Below are positions 26,588-35,942 of a DNA stretch of 59,304 nucleotides, in pieces. The notes beneath the pieces are model-generated. The model was not told where the DNA came from. It saw nothing but the letters and a program-made list of their open reading frames with translations, and searched no databases. The DNA is from Candidatus Atribacteria bacterium (lineage in GTDB: Bacteria > Atribacterota > Phoenicimicrobiia > Phoenicimicrobiales > Stramentimicrobiaceae), in the NCBI GenBank assembly GCA_018402425.1, contig JAGYIZ010000010.1, positions 1 through 59,304 of the forward strand, in the 5' to 3' direction. The position numbers and the translations under genes are program-made. The stretch's first letter is position 1. Each line of letters starts with the position of its first letter.

Positions 26588-27451
26588 ATGATAAAAATGT
26601 TTTTTGATTTTCCCGAAACATGGCAACTCAATTTAGGCCAACATGTTGGTAATTTTGTCAGATGGCTAGTTCAAAATTATGCCCCTTTCTTTGACGCAAT
26701 CAAGGGTGGAATTTTATGGTTCTTATTGCAAACCAGAGATTTGTTTCTCTGGATACCCTGGCCAATTGTTCTTATATTTATATTTATATTAGGCTGGAAA
26801 ATTAAAAACTGGAAATCGGGGGTAACATTTACCGTTCTAATTTTTACAATTGGGATTATGGGCTTGTGGGATGAAATGATGTTAACATTATCCATTGTGT
26901 TAGTTTCAGTAATTATTGCTTGTATTATTGGTGTACCTTTGGGAATTATGGTTGCATACAATGAAAGAATGGAGAGCATAGTCAGGCCTATTCTTGATGG
27001 TATGCAGACCATGCCCAGCTTTGTTTATTTGATACCGGCGATAATGCTTTTTGGCCTCGGAAGCGTGCCTGCTGTTTTTGCTACAGTTATCTATTCTACA
27101 CCCCCGGCAATTCGATTGACTACCCTGGCTATAAACGGTGTTTCTAAAGAGATGGTGGAGGCGGGGCATGCCTTTGGTTCCACAACCTGGCAAATATTGA
27201 CCAAAATAGAATTACCTCAGGCTTTTCCTACCATTATGATGGGAATTAACCAGACTACTATGATGGCTATGGCCATGGTGGTTATTTCATCAATGATAGG
27301 TGCAAGAGGGCTGGGGTTAAATGTTTTACAGGCAATTAACCGGATAGATATTGGATTGGGTTTTGAAGCCGGAATTAGTATTGTTATTTTGGCTATAACT
27401 ATTGACAGAATAACCCAAAGTATAGCTAATAAATATAAATTTCCTAAATAA
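26588..27451 (+). CDS. Glycine betaine-type ABC importer permease (OpuAB/ProW-like)
   Basis: 287 residues. N-terminal ~90 residues with one or two hydrophobic stretches, then the BPD-transporter permease domain with five helices. The ATPase-coupling loop is visible as EAGHAFGSTTWQILTKIELPQA, cut here to its first part EAGHAFGSTTWQILTK. It carries the solute delivered by the upstream binding protein across the inner membrane. ATG at 26588; no strong ribosome site is visible, so translation may be weak or start may differ. Confidence 0.9.
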   Translation: MIKMFFDFPETWQLNLGQHVGNFVRWLVQNYAPFFDAIKGGILWFLLQTRDLFLWIPWPIVLIFIFILGWKIKNWKSGVTFTVLIFTIGIMGLWDEMMLTLSIVLVSVIIACIIGVPLGIMVAYNERMESIVRPILDGMQTMPSFVYLIPAIMLFGLGSVPAVFATVIYSTPPAIRLTTLAINGVSKEMVEAGHAFGSTTWQILTKIELPQAFPTIMMGINQTTMMAMAMVVISSMIGARGLGLNVLQAINRIDIGLGFEAGISIVILAITIDRITQSIANKYKFPK

Positions 27452-27512
27452 TCGAAAATATAATTATAATTCTTATTTTCTGAATCAATATAAAGATTTA
27501 AAGGAGCTGTGA

Positions 27513-28697
27513 ATGAGCGTAAAGATTAAGGTAGAAAATCGACCAAAATATTTGGAAAGAGACCCAGAGATCTTAAAAAAACTGCAGAAAAAACAATCAA
27601 AAGATAAGATATTTAAGGAGACTGGTCACACTGTCGGTGTCAAAAATGCCTCTTTTTCAGTAAATGAAGGGGAATTGTTTGTCATTATGGGTCTTTCGGG
27701 TAGTGGAAAATCAACCCTTATACGCTGTTTAAATATTTTAAATGAACCAACCTCAGGAGCAATATATATAGATGGTGATGACATTGTCAAATATGACCAT
27801 CATCAATTGAGGGAATTCAGGCAAAAAAAAGCAACTATGGTTTTTCAGAATTTTGGATTAATGAATCATCGTACTGTTCTCGGTAACGTGGAATATGGTT
27901 TAGAAGTCAAAGGCATGGCACTGGAAGAAAGAAGAAAAATTGCCAGGGAAACAATTGAAGGTGTAGGTTTATCCGGATGGGAAGATAAATACATTGCCGA
28001 GTTAAGTGGTGGAATGCAACAACGTGTAGGTTTAGCCAGAGCTCTGGCCACTAACCCCGATATTCTACTAATGGATGAGCCCTTCAGTGCCTTGGATCCC
28101 TTAATTCGAAGAGATATGCAGCTGGAACTGCTGGATATACAATCTAAATTAAAGAAGACTATTGTATTTATAACTCATGATGTTAATGAAGCTTTTAAGC
28201 TTGGAGACCGGGTAGCGGTGATGAAGGATGCCGAGATTGTACAGATAGGTGTTCCTGAAGATATCTTAAATAATCCTTCCAATGCCTATATTGAAGATTT
28301 TGTTCGCGATATCGACCGTTCCAGAGTGCTACAAGCAAAGCATATAATGTTTAAACCGGGGGCTTTGGTTACGTTAAATCATGGTCTAAAAGTAGCAATT
28401 AAGGAAATGGAGTCAAACGGAATATCCAGTGTTTTTGTGGTGGGTGACAAACGAAAACTGGAAGGTATTGTAACTATTGACGATGCTGTTGAAGCAGTTA
28501 AAACTAAGAAAAAGTTAGCTGATATTATAAAACAGGATTATTTTACCGCAGATGAAGAAGCTTATGTTCAGGATTTAATTCCTAAGGCAATTGAAAGCAA
28601 ATATCCTATTGCAGTGGTTGATGAGAATAAAAAATTATTGGGTATCATTGTAAGGGTGTCGGTATTATCTGGACTGACAAATACTGCCGTAGAATAA
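27513..28697 (+). CDS. Glycine betaine-type ABC importer ATPase with CBS domains (OpuAA/ProV-like)
   Basis: 394 residues. Walker [10 protein letters not shown] (~residue 64), Q-loop [13 protein letters not shown], signature [15 protein letters not shown], Walker [15 protein letters not shown] and H-loop [10 protein letters not shown]. Residues ~275-390 form a CBS pair ([36 protein letters not shown]), which in OpuA senses ionic strength and gates transport. This indicates osmotic control of uptake. AAAGGAG precedes the ATG. It completes the binding-protein/permease/ATPase operon. Confidence 0.94.
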   Translation: MSVKIKVENRPKYLERDPEILKKLQKKQSKDKIFKETGHTVGVKNASFSVNEGELFVIMGLSGSGKSTLIRCLNILNEPTSGAIYIDGDDIVKYDHHQLREFRQKKATMVFQNFGLMNHRTVLGNVEYGLEVKGMALEERRKIARETIEGVGLSGWEDKYIAELSGGMQQRVGLARALATNPDILLMDEPFSALDPLIRRDMQLELLDIQSKLKKTIVFITHDVNEAFKLGDRVAVMKDAEIVQIGVPEDILNNPSNAYIEDFVRDIDRSRVLQAKHIMFKPGALVTLNHGLKVAIKEMESNGISSVFVVGDKRKLEGIVTIDDAVEAVKTKKKLADIIKQDYFTADEEAYVQDLIPKAIESKYPIAVVDENKKLLGIIVRVSVLSGLTNTAVE

Positions 28698-28723
28698 AAA
28701 GATGAACCTAACCCCTTATTTTT

Positions 28724-29110
28724 TTACACAATTTCGATCTCGATATGTTCGTTTTTTTCCTCGTCATGTACATCACATATCTTACCGGAAAATTCAGGAT
28801 CATTCATGGCTCTGTTGAGTTCTTCCATATCAAAAGGAATATCTTCTCCACCAATTTTAACGGTATCTTTACCCATTTTATTGGCGATATTGATTCCCCA
28901 CTTAACCAGGCTAAAAGGAATTTTTACATTAACCTTTGGCTGATTATTTCTGGTTACATTTACTTTTATAAATCTTTTTTGCTTGCCGACAGGAAGCTGT
29001 TCCTGCTCTTTTTCTGACGATTTAAGAGCATCAATCAAATTAATAGCCTCATCATTACTAATTTTCCCCTCTTTTAACATATCCATTACCTGTTTAATTT
29101 CTTCTTTCAT
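28724..29110 (-). CDS. SHOCT-like/YvlB N-terminal-type small protein
   Basis: 128 residues. Residues 1-32 (EIKQVMDMLKEGKISNDEAINLIDALK) form the short helical SHOCT-like domain seen at the N terminus of YvlB/LiaX-type proteins, which usually recruits partners. The rest is a beta-rich acidic domain without recognised motif (KVNVKIPFSLVKWGINIANK). A matching helical motif (NNGEISTEEAINLLKE) ends the DUF2089 protein encoded upstream, so the two genes, 27 bases apart, probably form a regulatory pair. Confidence 0.65.
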   Translation of the reverse strand: MKEEIKQVMDMLKEGKISNDEAINLIDALKSSEKEQEQLPVGKQKRFIKVNVTRNNQPKVNVKIPFSLVKWGINIANKMGKDTVKIGGEDIPFDMEELNRAMNDPEFSGKICDVHDEEKNEHIEIEIV

Positions 29111-29137
29111 TTAATTTTTTCTCCTCATATTTTTTAA

Positions 29138-29494
29138 TTAAGATTGATTTTCCTTAAGTAGGTTGATAGCTTCTTCTGTTGAGATTTCTCCATTGTTAAG
29201 GGCATTCAATATTTCATTCCTATTGGGACATTTAATTTCATCATATAACCCCAGTGCTGATAGCAGTTTATCTAGCTTATTCTTTACTGTTGGATAAGAA
29301 ATTCCCATCCTTTCCTGTACTTCTTTGATATTTCCACGTGAACGAAGAAAAGTCATTAAAAAATCACGATCTTCTTCAGGGAGTGATATCAATTTATTGA
29401 TGGGAAATTGTCCCTGAACAATTGTATTGCACTTATTACATTTTAATTCAGTAATATTTAATCTTGCGCCACAAGATGGGCATTTGTTGAAATG
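29138..29494 (-). CDS. DUF2089-family protein; N-terminal zinc ribbon lacks a normal start codon
   Basis: From the TTG at 29392 down, 84 residues match DUF2089: FLRSRGNIKEVQERMGISYPT is a helix-turn-helix of sigma-like type. The same frame continues upstream to 29494 and encodes a zinc ribbon (CPSCGARLN ... LKCNKCNT), which belongs to the family. That extension is closed by TAA at 29495-29497 and contains no ATG, GTG or TTG before the first CPSC. Either translation starts at 29392 without the ribbon, at a non-standard codon, or a small deletion has shifted an ATG (29485-29487 in the other frame) out of register. Likely an autoregulated DNA-binding protein paired with the next gene. Confidence 0.6.
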   Translation of the reverse strand, partial: HFNKCPSCGARLNITELKCNKCNTIVQGQFPINKLISLPEEDRDFLMTFLRSRGNIKEVQERMGISYPTVKNKLDKLLSALGLYDEIKCPNRNEILNALNNGEISTEEAINLLKENQS

Positions 29495-29956
29495 TTAACC
29501 AAAAAAACCTCAATTTATTTGTGTCATTAAATAGCCATAATATTATTGATAATATTATTAAATATTATAATATAATAATTTAATATTATTGAATAAAGAT
29601 TTTAAATAATATTATAATATTTGTATTGATATTGAAATTATCTTATTTTTCAAGGTACACTATCATTATTCCTAAAAGAACAATAAAACATATTATCTCA
29701 AATGGTTTCCTTCTTAAGATTTGAGTAAATCACTGAAAAAAAATACTATAGATATTAAAATAAAATATAAGGAGTTTGTACCTATTTAAACAAATATTTC
29801 ATTGTCTCTGTAATAGTGTATACTAGTAGTCACTTAGAATAGGCAACCACGATGAATTGATTTACAGTAATATATAAAAATGAGTCCTTATATATCTTGC
29901 TATACTTACCCAAATTAAATGTTACTGAATATAATAAAAAAGGCGAAAGGAAAGAT

Positions 29957-30223
29957 ATGTAGGAAGTTTATGTCGGAAATTTAAACTATTCCGTAAATAA
30001 TCAACTTGAAGAGCAGCTAATCAGATGCAACTGTAAAAAGTGCTAATATTTATCAAGGCAAAGGTTTGGCTTTAGAATAAGTGTCTTTCAGAAGAAGCTG
30101 AAGGCAAAGATGAAGTTTGAATGATGTTTGAGTTTCCAGTCGGTCGTCCATGTCAAAATTGATGAAGCCAGACCACAAAAAACCTGTAAAGAGATTTTAA
30201 ATGATAATAGAAGACGCCATTAG
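29957..30223 (+). pseudogene. Decayed RRM-type RNA-binding protein gene
   Basis: The ATG at 29957 is followed at once by TAG, yet the same frame reads EVYVGNLNYSV, the RNP-2 motif of bacterial RRM proteins. It later gives QRFGFR (RNP-1 region), VKIDEARPQK, typical of the fourth strand, and a basic tail NDNRRRH before TAG at 30221-30223. Two more in-frame stops lie inside and compensating indels scramble the middle. Intact relatives are 80-110 residues; this frame spans 88 codons. AGGAAAG precedes the ATG and a terminator follows. Confidence 0.75.
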
Positions 30224-30252
30224 GTTTTTCAGTTGAATTGTTTAATAATAAT

Positions 30253-30286
30253 AAACCTCTAGTATAAAAATTAGAGGGGTTTTGTT
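30253..30286 (+). terminator. Terminator behind the RRM pseudogene
   Basis: AAACCTCTA and TAGAGGGGTTT form a hairpin followed by TTTTGTTT. It closes the former transcription unit. Confidence 0.75.
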
Positions 30287-30289
30287 TAT

Positions 30290-30996
30290 TTATAATATAG
30301 AAAACTAATCAGGCTGGAAAAATGAAAAACAAGATAATAAAAAATACCTGGCAAGTAAATCAGATAAAGCTTAAACATTTTATCCCTCCCTGAACATTTT
30401 AAAAATCTGTTTAAAACTTTTCTTTCCAACCAAGCCTTTTTACTCTCCAATATATTTTGGAAAAGATTTTCATCATATGTTCATTTATTATTAATTTTAT
30501 ATATTGGCAAGAAAGAAGAATTATTACTCTTTCTACCTGATTATTTTTATAACTAATCCAGTCAGCCAAATCCTCCTACATAAAGTTTGGGAGAATAAAC
30601 CTGTATTCATCCTCCAAGGCAAGGAACAATACTTATAACTGAACCGGCAATAGAGGACATTTTGGGGTCTGTTTCCAAGCTAGCTCCATAGCTCAGATAG
30701 AGATCAAACGGCAACTGATAATGACAATATTTTCATCATCAATAGGTTCCTAGAGCCAGTGTTAAGTGAAAACCTATGATTCTCTCATGATAATTTATCC
30801 AATAATTATATATTTTAGACTACATTTATTAGTTTGAATACCAAATATCATTATAAAGTAAATCAATAAGATAATTTTTAAAACTCTGGAAATTATGTAA
30901 ATGGACTTTTAAGATAACAATAAGACACAGGGATCAAGAAATGCCTGAAAAATTTATTTCGAAAGAGTAAATTGCTTGAACAATATCAGTAATATA
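30290..30996. other. Gene-poor stretch with a possible degraded minus-strand frame
   Basis: No intact gene. On the minus strand, about 30560-30710, broken frames read FDLYLSYGASLETDPK and later KLYVGGFG, which looks like a decayed outer-membrane-type protein; this is weak. The 29520-29640 stretch further left is nearly pure A/T with nested ATAATATTAT palindromes. Confidence 0.25.
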
Positions 30997-31040
30997 GACT
31001 CTGCTTTTAGGCTAATTTTTGGATTAGAAAAGACCCTGAA
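30997..31040 (+). repeat. Solitary right end of the insertion sequence
   Basis: GACTCT...TAGGCTAATTTTTGGATTAG and AAAAGAC match the right end of the element at 3930-3970 (GACTCT...CAGGCTCATATTTGGATTAG) over about 40 bases with few differences. No transposase or left end lies beside it, so it is a relic of an older copy. Confidence 0.65.
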
Positions 31041-31111
31041 TTCACTTTAAGCCGTAAATTTGTTATAATGAACAACCGGACAATGTAAATCAAGGCAGGA
31101 GTATAGGATTT

Positions 31112-31570
31112 ATGACTTTTTTAAATAATATTACTAAAAATAATACTAATATGGAAATATTGCAAAAAGTAAGGGCAGAGCAGAAATCTATTTATGCTCT
31201 TGAACATATGCTTGGTTATCATATTAAGGAAATCGAAGAGTTGAGGCCTCACAAAGGGAATATTGAATTTATTGCTAAATCAGATTATGCTGAAAATCCT
31301 GATTTGGTTGATTTATCTTATTGGGCAGAGCGTATTGACAATATTGAAACGAGTATCAAAAAAAATGAAAAGATGATTACCAGGCTGTATGATAGGTTGT
31401 ATTCACAAATTATATTCAAGATGATTGAAGGTGAAAAATTAAGCCCTCTGGACATATTCTTTTATCATAGCAAAAAATACATCGAGAAAATAAGGACTGG
31501 AGAATTGAGCTTTTGTGAATTGGTAAAACATTATGATTGGGAAACTCAAAGTTTTGCAGAGTTGGATTAA
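31112..31570 (+). CDS. Hypothetical protein, helical, 152 residues
   Basis: Starts ATG 31112 with GGCAGGAG upstream. Charged, mostly helical sequence (EQKSIYALEHMLGYHIKEIEEL; RIDNIETSIKKNEKMITRLYDRLYSQ) without membrane segments, Cys motifs or recognised domain. It might be a phage or mobile-element-like small protein, but nothing else supports that. It is convergent with the tRNA gene 24 bases away. Confidence 0.6.
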   Translation: MTFLNNITKNNTNMEILQKVRAEQKSIYALEHMLGYHIKEIEELRPHKGNIEFIAKSDYAENPDLVDLSYWAERIDNIETSIKKNEKMITRLYDRLYSQIIFKMIEGEKLSPLDIFFYHSKKYIEKIRTGELSFCELVKHYDWETQSFAELD

Positions 31571-31593
31571 ATCAAAAGTTAAAAATTGATTGG

Positions 31594-31681
31594 TGGTGCC
31601 GAAGGGGGGATTTGAACCCCCACAGGTGCAAGACCTACTACGCCCTGAACGTAGCGCGTCTACCGATTCCGCCACTTCGGC
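31594..31681 (-). tRNA. tRNA-Leu (anticodon CAG), CCA encoded
   Basis: Minus strand: acceptor GCCGAAG pairs with CTTCGGC, discriminator A, then CCA in the genome. The anticodon stem CTACG/CGTAG encloses loop TTCAGGG with anticodon CAG. A long variable arm and GGTTCAAATCC T-arm are present, as for a class II tRNA. The length of 88 with CCA fits tRNA-Leu. Confidence 0.96.
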
Positions 31682-31723
31682 TAGTTAATTCAACAGGAAA
31701 CCAGAATGAATGATTACCTTATT

Positions 31724-31752
31724 AGGATAGATAAAATTGGATAGCTTGTCAA
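31724..31752 (-). promoter_or_regulatory. Promoter of tRNA-Leu
   Basis: On the minus strand TTGACA (31752-31747), exactly 17 bases, then TATCCT (31729-31724), about 43 bases ahead of the mature tRNA 5' end. The 220 bases beyond it up to repeat copy 4 hold nothing I can name. Confidence 0.8.
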
Positions 31753-31978
31753 GAAAATCTCTTTTTTACTTTTGGTTTATATTTTTTTGTAGCAAGATAT
31801 ATTCCTATCAAAAAAAATCTTTTAATATAAATAAATTATCTTTCTATAAATCAACTGTAATGTTGTAAATTTATAATTAAATTATTGATAATATCAGAAG
31901 AGCTTACATCTCTGGCTGCTTTGTTTTCAAAAAAGTAGTTTTTGGTAGAATAATTTTAATTGTTTGGTTATCTCTTTA

Positions 31979-32132
31979 TTTAACCATAAAAACCATTTTC
32001 TAAGAAGGTAGTAATGGGTAAATAAATGGTTTTACCGTAAAAAGGTGAAGAGAAGTATCTGACAATTTTTCACCTGAACTCTAAAGTAGGCAGTTATCTT
32101 TAAGCCACCCGCTATGCGGGTGCGATATTTAT
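31979..32132 (+). repeat. Dispersed intergenic repeat, copy 4 (short form)
   Basis: TTAACCAT hairpin, AAATGGTTTTACCGT, CACCTGAACTCTAAA, then CCACCCGCTATGCGGGTGCG and ATATTTAT. It ends 25 bases before the start of the YhaM-like gene, on the same strand. Nearly the same length and layout as copy 1. Confidence 0.8.
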
Positions 32133-32157
32133 TTGTAATGAGCGAGAGGTTATTAAA

Positions 32158-33159
32158 TTGAATAACAAAAAAAGAATTATTGATTTAGAATTAGGGGATC
32201 GGATTAAAGAAGTATTCTATATCAAAGAAGCTGAATTCAGGTTAAGAAGAAATGGTGAAACGGTGGATGGTTTTTTAAAAATCGCTGATAAGAGTGGTGA
32301 AATAGAGGCAATTTATTGGGATATATCTACTGGGGAACTCAAAAGGATAGAAAAAATAAAACTTGCCCTGATTGAAGGACAAGTTATAAAAAAGAGAAGC
32401 AATGGCCAATTGCAAATGAGCATCAAATCATTAAAAGAAGCACCTGAATCTCGTGCGGAAGATTTTATTCCTTCTACAGAGAGAAATATTGAACAATTAA
32501 TGCAGGCAATTGATGGGAAAATTGCTTCAATTAACAATCAATATCTAAAAAATTTATTGGTTTCTTTTTTTGATGATATGATATTCAGGGGAAAATTTAA
32601 AAAAGCACCGGCAGCTAAAAAATTACATCAGGCTTATATCGGAGGATTGGCTGAACATACCCTTAATGTTGCTAATATTTGTGAGGCTATTTGTCATATT
32701 CATCCCCAGGTTAATCGGGATTTTTTAATCACCGCAGCTCTTCTTCATGATATTGGAAAGATTGAGGAATACCAGCTTAACGGAACAATTGAACATACTG
32801 ATAAGGGGAGATTGATTGGCCATATCATTATAGGAACGGAAATGATTCAGGAAAAGATTAAACAGATTTCTGATTTTCCGGAAGATTTGGCAATCATGAT
32901 AAAACATACTATCTTAAGCCATCATGGCAAGTTTGAATTCGGGTCTCCCAAATTACCCAGCATCCTTCCGGCTATTGCCCTTTTTTATGCGGATGACACT
33001 GATGCCAAAATCAATGGCCTGATTACCCTAAAAGATCAGAATAAAAATATAGACAACAAATGGAGTGGATGGGTCTGGTGGTTAGAACGCTCTATATACC
33101 TGGCCGAACAGAATATTATGGAAGATAGTACTGTAAGAGATAAAGAAGAAATAGAATAG
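32158..33159 (+). CDS. YhaM-like 3'-5' exonuclease (OB fold plus HD domain)
   Basis: 333 residues, close to YhaM of Gram-positive bacteria (~314). Residues 1-100 form an OB-fold nucleic-acid-binding domain (IEAIYWDISTGELKRIEKIK; LIEGQVIKKRSNGQLQMSIK). Residues ~165-290 are an HD domain with metal-ligand motifs EHTLNVANI, LLHDIGKIEEY and LSHHGKFEF. The family degrades RNA or single-stranded DNA from the 3' end in the cytoplasm. The TTG start at 32158 has GAGAGG about 8 bases upstream; no better codon is near. The dispersed repeat lies immediately before it. Confidence 0.88.
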   Translation: MNNKKRIIDLELGDRIKEVFYIKEAEFRLRRNGETVDGFLKIADKSGEIEAIYWDISTGELKRIEKIKLALIEGQVIKKRSNGQLQMSIKSLKEAPESRAEDFIPSTERNIEQLMQAIDGKIASINNQYLKNLLVSFFDDMIFRGKFKKAPAAKKLHQAYIGGLAEHTLNVANICEAICHIHPQVNRDFLITAALLHDIGKIEEYQLNGTIEHTDKGRLIGHIIIGTEMIQEKIKQISDFPEDLAIMIKHTILSHHGKFEFGSPKLPSILPAIALFYADDTDAKINGLITLKDQNKNIDNKWSGWVWWLERSIYLAEQNIMEDSTVRDKEEIE

Positions 33160-33236
33160 CAAATTAAATAAATATGATATATTAAATAAAATTAAAATTT
33201 AGTGATATGCAATTAAAGTGAGACAGGAGGAAGCAT

Positions 33237-34613
33237 ATGCGTAATAGATTAACCGAAGCACTTAACAGTCAGAAGAGCCAGAAGGCAGATTATATTGAAA
33301 TTCGTTTGGAGAACTATGAATCTACCCATATTCGTTTTCAGGGCAAGGATATGGAGAAAATAAGCAGTTCCCAGGAGATGGGAGGCAATGTCAGAGCCCT
33401 GGTGAAAGGAAAATGGGGTTTTGTTACCTTTAATGGTTGGGATGATTTAAAAAATAAAACAAAACAAGCTATAGAAATTGCTACATTGATCGGTAATCAG
33501 ACAAGCCATCTTACTGAGACAGAACCGGCAGTTGAATATCTGCAAGCAGAATGTGGTCGCGATTTTAGAAAAATAAGCTTAAAAGAAAAAGCAGCCATGA
33601 TGAAACAATATAGCAATATTATGATAAACTATAATTCCAAAATACAGTCTTCTACTGTGAATTATGCTGATCGGTATACAACTGTTTATTTTGCCAATTC
33701 CGAAGGTACTTATATTCAACACGAAAGACCTTATTTGAGTGTTCATTTTACTGCAATTGCCCGCAATGGTGATGATGTGCAAATAGCTCAGGAGAGCACA
33801 GGCAGTATAAAGGGGTATGATTCTGCTGAACAACTTTCTCCCATAGCACAAAAGACAGCTCAAAGAGCTGTAAATTTGCTAAAAGCTTCTTCGGTTCAGG
33901 GTGGGGAGTATACAGTAATTCTTGATCCGATTCTTGCTGGTGTGTTTATTCATGAAGCCTTTGGTCATCTGAGTGAAGCAGATTTTTTATATGAAGACCC
34001 CAGGATGCAAAGTTTAATGAAATTGGGGAAAAGGGTCGGGACCTCAGAGCTTAATGTTGTTGATGATGGTTCTTTGCCCGGTTTATTAGGTTCTTCGAAA
34101 TATGATGACGAAGGTGTACTCACCAGAAAAAATTATTTAATCAAAGAAGGTATCCTTTCCGGTCGCCTTCATTCCCGAGAAACTTCCGCCAGGATGGAAG
34201 AAGAACTTACCGGAAATGCCAGGGCAATAAGCTATCATTTTAAACCAATTGTTAGAATGACTAATACTTATATAGAGCAAGGAAAAACTCCTTACAGGGA
34301 TTTATTCAATGATATAAAAAAAGGAATTTACGCCCGTCAGTTTTATGGAGGAAATACTACTTTTGAGATGTATACTTTTAGTGCCGGAGAGGGCTATATG
34401 ATTGAAAATGGAAGGATTACCGAGCCGATTAGAGATATTACGCTAACCGGAAATCTTTTTGATACATTGCATAACATTGATGGCATTGGTAATGATTTGA
34501 AGATTATTGAATCAGGCGGTGGCTGTGGAAAAGGTGGACAACAGCCTTTGCCGGTAACTTTCGGAAGTCCTCATATCCGCATTCAAAAAGTTATAGTAGG
34601 GGGTAGTCGCTAA
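33237..34613 (+). CDS. tldD: Metalloprotease subunit TldD
   Basis: 458 residues, the usual length. The zinc-binding motif HEAFGH stands at about residue 239 (VFIHEAFGHLSE), and the C-terminal GGCGKGGQ region is typical of TldD. TldD and TldE form a heterodimer that degrades unfolded peptides and, in E. coli, matures microcin B17 and degrades CcdA. AGGAGGAAG precedes the ATG. tldE starts one base after the stop, so the pair is translationally coupled. Confidence 0.96.
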   Translation: MRNRLTEALNSQKSQKADYIEIRLENYESTHIRFQGKDMEKISSSQEMGGNVRALVKGKWGFVTFNGWDDLKNKTKQAIEIATLIGNQTSHLTETEPAVEYLQAECGRDFRKISLKEKAAMMKQYSNIMINYNSKIQSSTVNYADRYTTVYFANSEGTYIQHERPYLSVHFTAIARNGDDVQIAQESTGSIKGYDSAEQLSPIAQKTAQRAVNLLKASSVQGGEYTVILDPILAGVFIHEAFGHLSEADFLYEDPRMQSLMKLGKRVGTSELNVVDDGSLPGLLGSSKYDDEGVLTRKNYLIKEGILSGRLHSRETSARMEEELTGNARAISYHFKPIVRMTNTYIEQGKTPYRDLFNDIKKGIYARQFYGGNTTFEMYTFSAGEGYMIENGRITEPIRDITLTGNLFDTLHNIDGIGNDLKIIESGGGCGKGGQQPLPVTFGSPHIRIQKVIVGGSR

Positions 34614-34614
34614 T

Positions 34615-35928
34615 ATGGAGCAGATGATAGAAAAAATTAAACAAAAAGTTAATTCCGGTGAATTGTTTAGAGTTAATTTTAAAACAACCCCGGTTGATTA
34701 TGAAATGAACCAATTAAAATCAATTAATATGGAAGAAACTGAAGGATGGGCATTAAGGGTTATCCATGATGGCAAGATAGGATTTTCCTCCTCTACTTCA
34801 CAGAATCAAATTGATGGTATGATTGAGAAGACACTGGAGGTAGCGCAATTTGGACAAGTAGCTCAATTTGATTTCCCCGGGCAAGTCACAACAGCTAATG
34901 AGGAAAAAATAAAGTTGTATGATGAAGCAGTGAAAGAGAAAAGCATTGAAAATATGATAGAAACAGGAAACGAGATTGTTAAGCGAGTTCTTTCAATCAA
35001 TTCGGATTTGCGCTGTGATGCCGGGATTTCCAAACAAGATGGTTTTATTCAATACGGAAATACCAAAGGTGCATCATTTCATTATAAAAAGACCATGCTT
35101 TCTAATTCGGTTATGGTTCAGGATACAAAAGAAAATGATATGATGATGTTGATGGAATCTCTGCATTGGGGTAATGCAGATTCATCTCTTGAGCCTCTCT
35201 GGGAAAGATTGGAAAGAAAAATAAAGTGGAGTGAGCAAATTATTGGTATGGGAAGTGGTAGTATGCCGGTCATCTTTACTCCCAAGGCATTGTTGGTATT
35301 GATCCTTCCATTTATCAGTGGATTAAACGGAAGGATAGTTAATAAAAAAATATCTCCTTTACAGGACAAAAAAGGACAGCTATTATGTAGTCCATTATTT
35401 TCAATGTATAGTGACGGGACTATCGATTATGCCGGAGCAAGTGCTCCTTATGATGATGAAGGCATTGCTATGCAGCGTTTACCCTTAATAGAAAAGGGTA
35501 TCTTAAAAAACTATTATTATGATTTACAGAATGCTGCCGAAGCAGGTGTAAAACCAACTGGAAACGGTATTAGAAGCGGTTTTCATTCTTCTCCTTCCCC
35601 GGGTGTAAGCAATTTAATTGTTTCGAAAGGCAAAACATCTTTAAATGAGATGATTAAGGATATTAAAGAAGGAATAATAGTAGACCAGGTCTTAGGATTA
35701 GGGCAGGGAAATGTTTTAAGCGGTGCTTTTTCCAATAACGTTCAGCTTGGATTTAAAATTGAAAATGGAAAAGTAGCCGGTAGAATTAAAAATGTCATGA
35801 TTGCCGGCAATGCTTTTGAGGTTTTAAAGAATATTGTGGCTGTTGGAGATAAAGCAAGATGGGTATCCGGACAGTACTGTTTCCCGCATATCTATCTGAA
35901 ATCTTTATCGGTTTCCACAAAACAATAA
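34615..35928 (+). CDS. tldE: Metalloprotease partner subunit TldE/PmbA
   Basis: 437 residues, paralogous to TldD but without the HExxxH motif, as expected for the non-catalytic partner. Family segments such as LYDEAVKEKSIENMIETG, YYYDLQNAAEAGVKPTGNGI and GFKIENGKVAGRIKNVMI are visible. It acts together with the TldD encoded just upstream. etfB follows after 14 bases; its higher G+C suggests it is a separate acquisition although co-transcription is possible. Confidence 0.95.
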   Translation: MEQMIEKIKQKVNSGELFRVNFKTTPVDYEMNQLKSINMEETEGWALRVIHDGKIGFSSSTSQNQIDGMIEKTLEVAQFGQVAQFDFPGQVTTANEEKIKLYDEAVKEKSIENMIETGNEIVKRVLSINSDLRCDAGISKQDGFIQYGNTKGASFHYKKTMLSNSVMVQDTKENDMMMLMESLHWGNADSSLEPLWERLERKIKWSEQIIGMGSGSMPVIFTPKALLVLILPFISGLNGRIVNKKISPLQDKKGQLLCSPLFSMYSDGTIDYAGASAPYDDEGIAMQRLPLIEKGILKNYYYDLQNAAEAGVKPTGNGIRSGFHSSPSPGVSNLIVSKGKTSLNEMIKDIKEGIIVDQVLGLGQGNVLSGAFSNNVQLGFKIENGKVAGRIKNVMIAGNAFEVLKNIVAVGDKARWVSGQYCFPHIYLKSLSVSTKQ

Positions 35929-35942
35929 ATTAAGGATATATA

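Noticed and set aside
29520-29640. Possible origin or CRISPR-like array
   Set aside because: Only nested A/T palindromes without regular spacing, DnaA boxes or spacers.
31439-31675. Minus-strand ORF of 78 codons over the tRNA-Leu
   Set aside because: It is the translated tRNA plus antisense of the 152-residue gene; the AESVDALRSGRSRSCTCGG string is the well-known translation of a tRNA.
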